DNA of 64,000 nt from Cutibacterium granulosum (GTDB taxonomy: Bacteria; Actinomycetota; Actinomycetes; Propionibacteriales; Propionibacteriaceae): the NCBI RefSeq assembly GCF_900186975.1, contig NZ_LT906441.1, positions 310,001-374,000 of the forward strand, read 5' to 3'. Below, one piece after another: positions 17,259 through 24,622 of the stretch (position 1 is its first letter; the number at the start of each line of letters is the position of its first letter). Made by a program: the position numbers and the translations under genes. The notes under the pieces are model-generated. The model was not told the origin of the DNA. It did not search any database and saw nothing but the letters and a program-made list of their open reading frames with translations.

Positions 17259-18647
17259 TCACTTTGCCGAGTCGTCAGACTCAGCGGTGGGCTGCAGATC
17301 GTTGGCGTGCTTGCGGTCGAAGTTCCACGCCACGATCAGGGCCAGCACGATGTAGCAGACCAACAACCCGGTCTGCATCCACGACATCATGGAGACCGTG
17401 TGAATGATCGCCCCGTGTGCTCGCGACAGGTAGGTGAGCGGGATGACGGCGTAGATGATGGCAAAGATGAGCGCAATGCCGTTGTTGCGAGTGACGATGA
17501 ACAGGTTGCTCACCGGCGAGGTGACGAAGTTGAGGAACAGCCACGGCACCAGGGCCACCGCCAGATCAGCCACCGGACGATAGGACGCGCCCATGAGCAA
17601 TGGCAGGATCGGTGGCACGAGCAGGTACAGCAGGCCGAACGGGATGATTCCCACCAGGAACGACCGCACGATGGACCTGCGCACCATGGAGAACATGTGT
17701 CCGGCATCCGTCACCGACAATTTCTGGTAGAACACCTGCGACATCGCCTGATTGATCACCGCCGCGGGCACCTGCATGAGCTGCCAGGCCATGGTGAACA
17801 GTCCCATGGCAGCCCCCGAGTAGTGGATACCCATCGACCACGGGATACCCTGCAGACGAATGGCGTCGACGATGGCATTGGGCGCGGTGAGCAGCGGCAT
17901 CTTGCGGTACCGCTTCATGAGCGTCCTGGTCGGGATGTCGGCCGCCCTCACCTCGACGACGTCCTTGCCGAGGCGGCGTCGGAAGTTGTTGAGTCCGGCC
18001 ATCTGGCCGAGGATCACTGCGACGATCTGCCCACCGGCTCCCAACCCGGCGAAGGCGCTGCCGATACGTCCTGCACCTGCCACGGTCTGCTTCCACACGG
18101 CATTGGTGCCGATGACCCCGAACTGCTTGCGTCGGTTGGCCCAGAAATTGGCGATGTTGTACTGACAGTAGGTGAAGATGAATCCGCCAACTGCCAGCAT
18201 CCACCAGCGGGTCCCGGCGGGGGCGTCGAGCAGACCGGAAAGATAACCGCCCAACGGGATCATGATGATGGTCGCCAGCAACGAGACGATGACATTGATC
18301 CGAGTGGCCAGGTTGAAGATGGCACGTGCCTCGCCGTCGTCCCTGGGCAGCACGATCGCCATGTCGTAGCGCAGTGCGGCCACCGGGATGACGAACCCCG
18401 CCGTGGCGTAGACAGCGGAGTAGATACCCCAGTCCACCGGGTCGACCTTGTGGGTGACGATGAGGACGGCGATGATCGCCACCAGCTGGGCGACTCCCGT
18501 GCCACTGATCACCTTGAGCACCGAGCTGAGGAACTCATGGCGGCCCAGGAAGGCCTTGAAGCCAGATTTCTTCTCGCTACTCGGTGCTGTCATGGACGCC
18601 TCGTCCGGATTCTCAGACGCAGGCGTCGTCTCCGACGATGAATTCAC
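17259..18647 (-). CDS. Polysaccharide export (Wzx/flippase-like) membrane protein
   Basis: Up to 462 aa with about twelve hydrophobic segments. The first, FLSSVLKVISGTGVAQLVAI, and the RYDMAIVLPRDDGEA loop are typical of O-antigen/teichoic-acid flippases of the MATE/MviN superfamily (RfbX/PST type). It probably moves a lipid-linked glycan across the membrane, although no glycosyltransferase genes are adjacent. Two starts compete: GTG 18647, and ATG 18593 with GAGG upstream, which removes 18 poorly conserved residues. The C-terminus (DLQPTAESDDSAK) is hydrophilic. Confidence 0.75.
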   Translation of the reverse strand: MNSSSETTPASENPDEASMTAPSSEKKSGFKAFLGRHEFLSSVLKVISGTGVAQLVAIIAVLIVTHKVDPVDWGIYSAVYATAGFVIPVAALRYDMAIVLPRDDGEARAIFNLATRINVIVSLLATIIMIPLGGYLSGLLDAPAGTRWWMLAVGGFIFTYCQYNIANFWANRRKQFGVIGTNAVWKQTVAGAGRIGSAFAGLGAGGQIVAVILGQMAGLNNFRRRLGKDVVEVRAADIPTRTLMKRYRKMPLLTAPNAIVDAIRLQGIPWSMGIHYSGAAMGLFTMAWQLMQVPAAVINQAMSQVFYQKLSVTDAGHMFSMVRRSIVRSFLVGIIPFGLLYLLVPPILPLLMGASYRPVADLAVALVPWLFLNFVTSPVSNLFIVTRNNGIALIFAIIYAVIPLTYLSRAHGAIIHTVSMMSWMQTGLLVCYIVLALIVAWNFDRKHANDLQPTAESDDSAK

Positions 18648-19919
18648 CCGACCACGGTACTCGCCGTGACGGAAAATACCGAGTCGGGAACCATGGCGTC
18701 ACTTCTCGCACGCACACCAAGCCCACCTGACAAAAATTGACACAGCACGCCGGTACAGCGCGCCAGGGCCGGGTGGGGGCACTGTTCGCCGCTGCACAAG
18801 TCGCCCAAGTCGCCGTTGATGACCCCTCGACTCTCTCCCCCCAGTGATCGAACGCTGCGGCGACCTCAGAGCATTCGGTGAGTCGTCCGCGCGGGGTGCC
18901 GACCGCAATAGATCGGTGCCCTCGGATCTGTGCCTTCGCGGAACCTGGGGTCCCCTCTCTGCGCGTGGGCATGCTCGCAACGACGTTCGGACAAATTGAT
19001 CTTCGAGAGCGTCCTTTCCCTGCGCGTGGGCATGCCCGCGGGGCATCCGAATGCTTGCTGACAGTGGGGGAGCCCCCGGTGTGTGCATGCCCCCTCATCA
19101 GAGCAGTGGATGGCCATTGGGAAGAGCTTTCAGCACTTGGGTATGTTCGGATGACCCACTTGGGCCGTAGCAGCGAGGGCTGAGCAGGCCCGTGCAAAAA
19201 ATGCCGTGCCAAATCAAGTCGAGTCACTACTCTGCACCGCACCCCAGCCAACCGACGAAAATCGTCACACCAAGCAAGGTGAGCGTCGCTGCAGAGCAAG
19301 GACACACCTTGCACCTGGGCATGCTGGAGTGAATCACCGGAGCTGCAGCAAGCTCGGATAAACCACCGAGACTGCAACGGCAGGGGCGCAGCTGGGTGGT
19401 GCAAAAAATGTCGAGCCAGACCAGGTCGAGTCACTGCTCTGCACCGCACCCCAAGCCAGCTGACAAAAATCGTCACGCCAAGCCGAGCGAGTGTCACGAC
19501 AACGCAGGAACACCTTGCACGTGAACACCCCAGCGCGTAAACGCGCGAGCAGTGACCACTTCGCACGTAGGAAGCAGCGCGTAGCCAGTGTGGGGTGTGT
19601 GGACACACTGCGCACTAGCGTGGACCTGCGGGCCACCACCAACAAGACCGACGACGTCCTGAACACACTGCGCACGTAGCGTGGACCCCACGTTGGCCTG
19701 CCGAGACACCCGCCAGCGAGGGTGGGCACCACGCTTGCTTGCAGAAACGCCTGCCAGCGGGGCAGGGGCGATTCTCTGCGCTTCCCGACTCCGCGCCAGA
19801 AAATCGTCAGTGATCGCCACTCACCAGCACTGAAATATCTTGCCGCCCGCCGAGGTGACAATTTTTGACATGCCGGATGCCCGAGTGCCGAGCACGTCCT
19901 ACGAATTGCGCCCCCAGCC
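18648..19919. repeat. 1.27-kb gene-free block of nested degenerate repeats
   Basis: No credible gene. Cores of the GTGAC-N7-GTCAC family lie mainly in the opposite sense (TGACAAAAATTGACA near 18728, CGACGAAAATCGTCAC near 19253, TGACAAAAATCGTCAC near 19459) and one in the forward sense near 19855. The stretch from about 19190 to 19320 recurs at about 19398-19520 (offset about 208 bp). GCGCGTGGGCATGC recurs about 60 bp apart near 18960 and 19020. ACACACTGCGCAC followed by (G)TAGCGTGGACC recurs 60 bp apart near 19603 and 19663. Confidence 0.75.
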
Positions 19920-20390
19920 TCAGCGCCTCGTCATGAAGAACTCGGTGAGCAGCCCCGCGCACTCCTGGTCACACACCTGGGAGACCACGCGTACTCGATG
20001 ATTGAGACGAGGGTCGCGCACGACGTCCCACAATGAGCTCACCGCCCCGGCCTTGGGGTCGAAGGCGCCGAACACCAATGTCCCAATCCGAGCAGCGACG
20101 ATGGCGCCAGCACACATCGTGCACGGTTCGAGAGTGACCACGAGGGTGCAATCGTCCAAGTGCCACCCGTCATCCTCGTCGCGGGCCTGCAGGGCCTCGA
20201 CACCGCGCCGGATCGTCACGACCTCGGCGTGAGCGGTGGGATCGCCGGTGAGCTCCCGTTCGTTGGCGCCAGCAGCCAAGACTCGTCCGTTCGGGTCGAG
20301 CAATACGGCGCCAATTGGCACGTCCCCCCAGTCAGCAGCTGCCCGAGCTTGGTCCACAGCATGGCTCATGGCTTCTTGCCACAGACTCAT
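19920..20390 (-). CDS. tadA: tRNA adenosine deaminase (wobble A-to-I)
   Basis: Deaminates A34 to inosine in tRNA-Arg(ACG), whose gene is also in this window at 30146-30218. 156 aa with the zinc-binding HAE (DPTAHAEVVTIRRG) and PCxxC (LEPCTMCAGAIVAARI) motifs of cytidine/adenosine deaminases, in the TadA arrangement. The start is set at MSLWQEAM (20390). The frame is open upstream to 20642, but those residues look non-conserved and no good Shine-Dalgarno marks either site. It follows the acidic TadA-associated protein on the same strand. Confidence 0.93.
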   Translation of the reverse strand: MSLWQEAMSHAVDQARAAADWGDVPIGAVLLDPNGRVLAAGANERELTGDPTAHAEVVTIRRGVEALQARDEDDGWHLDDCTLVVTLEPCTMCAGAIVAARIGTLVFGAFDPKAGAVSSLWDVVRDPRLNHRVRVVSQVCDQECAGLLTEFFMTRR

Positions 20391-20653
20391 GGGGCCCGAA
20401 CCAGGCTGGCCCAGCTGTGTCCCGGCCAAGCCGCTGCTGGTACGTCTCGAACCGTCATGCGGATGATCCGAGTTCATGCCAAGATGACTGCCTTGGAGCA
20501 CGTACCGGTCCTTGCCATTCACCACGGTGTCGCCCCCACCACGTATTGCCTGATCAGCGCAATCAGCTGGAGAAACTGAGTCGTTTCCGTGGCCCACTGG
20601 CTCCACCACTTCGCAGAGCGAAGTTGCCAGAACCACCGGCACCCTCGAAGCAC

Positions 20654-21328
20654 TCAGCGCCCAGAATTCTCAACGGCACGTTGAAAGATTGGGCCAAAGT
20701 TGATCCGCCGGGCCACGATGCTCAGCTGCTCATCGGAATCCTCGTCCAGATCCGCGATGGCCTCCAGGTCAAACTCGCTCAAACCCACGTCGGAGAGCAG
20801 GTCGAAGTCGCCCATGGGGTCGGCGTCGTCATCGACATCGGGGATGTCCTCGCCGAGGAAATCTGCAACGTCACGCGCGATGGGCCAGTCATTGGCCTCG
20901 ACGCCGTCAGACAGGAAGACCTGAACATTGCGCCCCCGCACCCGCACGATCACGAAGAACTGGTGGTCGATGGACACCATGGCGACTGCCCCAGCATCAC
21001 CGGGGAGCCGTCGCAGCTGCATGATGAGTTCGTCGAGGTCATTGGCGAGCTGGAGGTCCAGTGGCGCCGACGTCCGCTCACCGTCATCGGCATACAGGGC
21101 GACGACGAAATCGATCTCGTCATCGGAGGCATCCTCAAGATCGTCGTAGTCATCATCGGAGTAGTAGTCATCGTCACCGTCGTCGAAGTCATCGTCGTCG
21201 GCAAGATCCAGCTCCTCGGAATCGGTGAGATCGTCCACGTCGTCATCGCTGGCGTCGTCAACAGAAACATCGTCGGATGCGGCAAAGTCCTCATCGTCGG
21301 TGAATTCATCATCACGATCGGTACCCAC
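20654..21328 (-). CDS. tRNA adenosine deaminase-associated protein, acidic N-terminus
   Basis: 224 aa. The first 75 residues are mostly Asp, Glu and Ser (for example DDYYSDDDYDDLEDASDDE). The rest is a compact domain starting IDFVVALYADDGERT, with LDELIMQLRRLPGDAGAVAM and FFVIVRVRGRNVQVFLSDG. This family regularly precedes tadA in actinobacteria; its role is not established. GTG start with AGGAGG 5 nt upstream. The acidic tail is encoded by near-repetitive GAC/GAT runs and is probably variable in length between strains. Confidence 0.8.
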   Translation of the reverse strand: MGTDRDDEFTDDEDFAASDDVSVDDASDDDVDDLTDSEELDLADDDDFDDGDDDYYSDDDYDDLEDASDDEIDFVVALYADDGERTSAPLDLQLANDLDELIMQLRRLPGDAGAVAMVSIDHQFFVIVRVRGRNVQVFLSDGVEANDWPIARDVADFLGEDIPDVDDDADPMGDFDLLSDVGLSEFDLEAIADLDEDSDEQLSIVARRINFGPIFQRAVENSGR

Positions 21329-21461
21329 GATGACCTCCTCGAAACACGGATATCTGTATCGTGTCAGAGTTTCGAGTCAGTTCACAGCCCCGACTCCAAA
21401 ATTGTCCAGGTTTTCATCTGCCAACCAGCTGGCGTCCGGGCAGGGATGCTCGCTGACACCC

Positions 21462-21625
21462 GGCAGACCTGCTCGGCTGAACGTTCGTCCTACGCGGCAG
21501 CCCCCTACCGGGTGGGAGGGGGCAGGCAGACCTGCTCGACTGAACGTTGCCCTGTGAGAGCTCTGCGGGACAGACCCCTGCCGGATGGGGTGCGGAGACC
21601 TGCCCAACCAGACGCTCGTCCTGAG
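21462..21625. repeat. Direct repeat with 61-bp offset
   Basis: GGCAGACCTGCTCGGCTGAA near 21463 and GGCAGACCTGCTCGACTGAA near 21524 both continue CGTT. A weaker copy (GAGACCTGCCCAACC) lies near 21597. It stands directly upstream of the GTGAC-type array. Confidence 0.65.
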
Positions 21626-21638
21626 GGGGACTCACGAC

Positions 21639-22280
21639 CTGACGATTTTCGACACCACTCACTTCATCGACGCAAAGCTCGGGCCCACCACCCCGTCGCA
21701 TGACAATTTTTGTCGCTTGGCCACATCCCAGCGCAGAAAAATGATGTCCAGTGTCTCTGCACGGCATTTTTCATCATCCAGATGATCCGCCCCTGCCGAC
21801 CGATGCAGTCGGTACCAACCAGCTGGTGCGCAAGTGCATCCCCGTGTCTGTAGCACAGCCAGTTGCAACACCTCTGGCAACCAACAGCCAGCTTTTTGGC
21901 GTGACATTTTCGTCGTGCCACGACGCACTCTGGCAATCGAATGGCACGCGCTCTCACCAAGTGACAATTTTCGTCACTCCCAGTGTCAGGAGGCAGATCA
22001 GCGACACCACACCCTGTGAAGTGGCATTTTCGTCGTGCCCTGACGTCCTCCGGCAGGCGAGTGGCAGGTGTCCTCATGTGGTGACGATTTTCGTCACCAC
22101 CAGTGGCCAGGAGGCAGGCAAACGACACACACCCTCACGAGATGACAATTTTCGTCACCTCCAGCGGTCAAGAAGCAGACCAACAACACCACACCCCGTG
22201 AAGCGACAATTTTCGTCACACCACGACGCCCCAGACAGGCAAGCGGCACGCACCCCGTGGGGTGACGATTTTCGTCACCC
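21639..22280. repeat. ~60-bp tandem array with GTGAC-AATTTTC-GTCAC cores
   Basis: Cores lie near 21639, 21700, 21763, 21901, 21961, 22021, 22081, 22142, 22203 and 22262, mostly 60-62 bp apart. The best copies read GTGACAATTTTCGTCAC or GTGACGATTTTCGTCAC. Between cores the DNA is also related: one subtype has CAGGAGGCAG then CGACAC and ACACCCT; another has CGTCGTGCC then GGCA and GGCAC. The whole unit therefore repeats, unlike CRISPR spacers. The array ends about 125 bp before upp. Confidence 0.85.
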
Positions 22281-22406
22281 CACGCCGAACATCTCACGCT
22301 GGTCCCCCACGCCGCTTCACCTCCCGCTTCATCCCACGCCGAATGCCCTCCCCAGGCATCTCCCGACACACCCCTGCCGTACCGACCCGCCCCACGTCAT
22401 GGCCAG

Positions 22407-23066
22407 ATGTGCGACACTGTGGCCGTGGAATTGCGCGTCATGGATCATCCCTTGGTTTCTCACAAACTCACCCTGCTGCGATCGCAGGACACCACCAGCC
22501 CGGTGTTCCGCCAGCTCGTCGAGGAGCTTGTCACCCTGCTGGCCTACGAGGCCACTCGCGAGGTGGACGTCGTCCCGTGCACGGTGACGACACCTGTCAC
22601 CCAGGCCCGAGGCGTGGAGCTGGCCAGCCCGAAGCCGCTCGTCGTGCCGATCCTGCGGGCCGGTCTGGGCATGCTCGAGGGCATGCTGCGCCTCATCCCG
22701 AGCGCCGAGGTCGGTTTCGTGGGCATGGCTCGCGACGAGGAGACCTTGCAGCCGATGACCTATGCAGAGCGTCTGCCATCAGACCTCTCCGGACGGCAGT
22801 GCTTCGTGCTCGACCCCATGCTCGCCACTGGAGGTTCGTTGGGCGGGGCCGTGCAGTTCCTCGCCAAGCGTGGGGCCAAGCACGTCGTATGCCTGTGCAT
22901 CCTGGCCGCCCCGGAGGGCATTGAGCGGTTCCGCGGCCTGGTGAAGGATCTTGGCATGCAGTGCACCCTGGTCGTCGCCGGGGTGGATGAGAAACTCAAT
23001 GAGAAGGGCTACATCGTCCCTGGCTTGGGAGACGCCGGGGATCGACTCTACGGTCTGGCCGAGTGA
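22407..23066 (+). CDS. upp: Uracil phosphoribosyltransferase
   Basis: Salvages uracil with PRPP to give UMP. 219 aa from ATG 22407, or 213 from GTG 22425, closer to the usual 208. Motifs: [12 protein letters not shown], the PRPP site [10 protein letters not shown] (near residue 141), [13 protein letters not shown], and the uracil-binding C-terminus [12 protein letters not shown]. No clear Shine-Dalgarno marks either start. The promoter must lie in or next to the tandem array immediately upstream, so the repeats could influence expression. Confidence 0.95.
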   Translation: MCDTVAVELRVMDHPLVSHKLTLLRSQDTTSPVFRQLVEELVTLLAYEATREVDVVPCTVTTPVTQARGVELASPKPLVVPILRAGLGMLEGMLRLIPSAEVGFVGMARDEETLQPMTYAERLPSDLSGRQCFVLDPMLATGGSLGGAVQFLAKRGAKHVVCLCILAAPEGIERFRGLVKDLGMQCTLVVAGVDEKLNEKGYIVPGLGDAGDRLYGLAE

Positions 23067-23078
23067 CGGCTCAGCACC

Positions 23079-24011
23079 GTGTCATCACAGCACAGTGGTG
23101 TTCTTCGAGGTGACGACTTCACCGGGCTGGCAGCCTTCCTGGGGGTGAAACGGCCCGAGGTCGTCGTGCCGCCATGCTGGCACTGGTGTGTGCTCAACGA
23201 CCCCGTCGATCCGAAGGCCTTGGATGATCGCGGCCAGGTGCGCGATTCCCCGCTCACGCCACCGCCGGGAGTGACGCGGATGTTCGCCGGCGGTCGGGTG
23301 CACACGATCACCCCACTACGCCTGGGCCTCGAGACGACCCGCACCACCGAGCTCACCAGATCCGTCGCGAAACAGGGGAGGCATGGTCCGCTGCGGTTCG
23401 TCACCCTGACGACGACGTGGCGTCAGGCGGGGCGCACGGTCCTGATTGACGAGACCGACCACGTCTTCATGGGCTGCGCGCCCCACAGCTCCCCCACGAC
23501 GACGCCCACTCACGCCACCTCGGCTCGGCCCTCGCCCATGGGATCTGACGCTGCGCCGAATTCTGCACCAGCGGATCGGCCTTCACCCACGGGATCGGGT
23601 GCCGCACCGAGTCCTGCACCGTCTGATCGGCCCGCTCCGGCCCAGCACCTCGTCGACCCCACCTTCCAAGCCCCGGTAGCGCACCGCATCGACGTGGACG
23701 AGCTCACCTTGGTCACCTTCTCGGCTCTCACCGCAAACCCGTACCGGATCCACTGGGACCGACGGTTCTGCGCACAGGCCGGTCACGACGGGCTCGTCAT
23801 CCACGGCCCGCTGCAGGCCCTCTGGATGGCCGAACAGGCATTTTCCGGCGTGGACCCGGCAAACCTTGCCGACGTGACATTCAGCTACCGGCTCACGGCT
23901 CCGGCAACTGCTCCTGCCGTCATGACGGTCGAACCCCATCAGGTTCGCAGACCTGACGGGGCTGTCACGGCCGTGATGGAGGTTGCCGCCGGAGGCCGCC
24001 CGAACAGCTGA
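23079..24011 (+). CDS. Hot-dog fold acyl-CoA dehydratase (HTD2/mesaconyl-CoA hydratase-like)
   Basis: 310 aa. The N-terminal half (TRMFAGGRVHTITPLRLG) and the C-terminal half (FSALTANPYRIHWDRRF and GLVIHGPLQALWMAE) are the two hot-dog units of HTD2-type (3R)-hydroxyacyl dehydratases. His in RIHWD and GLVIHGP are typical active-site positions. The probable substrate is a short or branched acyl-CoA. The linker (about residues 140-185) contains 2.2 copies of a 51-bp repeat (RPSPMGSDAAP and RPSPTGSGAAP). GTG start 12 nt after upp, so the two may be cotranscribed. Confidence 0.75.
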   Translation: MSSQHSGVLRGDDFTGLAAFLGVKRPEVVVPPCWHWCVLNDPVDPKALDDRGQVRDSPLTPPPGVTRMFAGGRVHTITPLRLGLETTRTTELTRSVAKQGRHGPLRFVTLTTTWRQAGRTVLIDETDHVFMGCAPHSSPTTTPTHATSARPSPMGSDAAPNSAPADRPSPTGSGAAPSPAPSDRPAPAQHLVDPTFQAPVAHRIDVDELTLVTFSALTANPYRIHWDRRFCAQAGHDGLVIHGPLQALWMAEQAFSGVDPANLADVTFSYRLTAPATAPAVMTVEPHQVRRPDGAVTAVMEVAAGGRPNS

Positions 24012-24345
24012 GCCGGGGCCAGAATCGGTAAACCGTCCTGTACGCCCAGCCCCGCCCGCGCTCCTCAGCCCCGGGACCGGACCGAAAAACCATACCCCGG
24101 CAGCGCCCCAGACCAGTACCCAGACCCCCAACGCAGGGCAGGAACAAGCCGCACAGGAGCCGAAACCAAGCTCAGCCGTCGGGGGCATCAACCATTCTGT
24201 CGACCAGAGAACAAGCCACACTGGAGCTGAGGCCAAGCTCAACCGGGGCCGGGCCGAAAAAAGTCAGACCACGGCAGCGCCCCATTCCCGCCTGTCCCAT
24301 CCGGGTGCAACAGCCGGGAATGGCAGCGGGGCAATGACGCTGTTC
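24012..24345. other. Repeat-rich gap after the dehydratase gene
   Basis: No gene recognised. GAACAAGCCGCACAGGAGCC near 24143 recurs as GAACAAGCCACACTGGAGCT near 24209. GACCGAAAAACC with GGCAGCGCCCCA near 24073 recurs near 24250. These look like decayed duplications. Confidence 0.5.
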
Positions 24346-24622
24346 ACCCGCTCCCACCCTGGTGGAGGGTGGCCCATCCGGTTCACCTTCTCCCCTGTTG
24401 CTGTCCCGCTCACCTCCCCCGGGCGGAGGCGGGGATGGCCCCCGATGATCATCGGGATGAAGAGCCGCTCACCTCACCTGTATGGGTGTGGGAGCGTTGA
24501 GCGGCGTTCTCGCTCGAAACACACGTGTTGACCCCACCCGGATGGGGGTGGCAGCCGTCTTGACGATGAAATCAGAAGAGGCCTGAGGCTCACTCCACCC
24601 GGATGGGGGTGGCAGAGACCCT
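24346..24622. repeat. 60-61-bp periodic array running into the glgP 3' end
   Basis: Related cores CACCCTGGTGGAGGGTGG, CCCCCGGGCGGAGGCGGGG, CACCTGTATGGGTGTGG, CACCCGGATGGGGGTGG and CACCCGGATGGGGGTGG lie near 24353, 24414, 24475, 24535 and 24596. Four cores are preceded by GCTCACC-like bases. The last copy encodes the final residues of GlgP (SATPIRVE). Each core is a rough inverted repeat. Confidence 0.7.

Noticed and set aside
16842-18641. 599-codon open frame on the plus strand across tRNA-Ser and the flippase-like gene
   Set aside because: It crosses a tRNA and is antisense to a membrane protein with convincing helices; composition is shadow-like.
18613-19608. 331-codon minus-strand frame through the repeat block
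   Set aside because: Its protein only reflects the DNA duplication (repeated AWCDDF-like and RHFLH segments) and starts inside the flippase gene promoter; no domain or start signal.
21639-22280. A CRISPR array
   Set aside because: The period fits, but the segments between cores are similar to each other, the conserved core is short and variable, and no cas gene is near; this is a degenerate tandem repeat.
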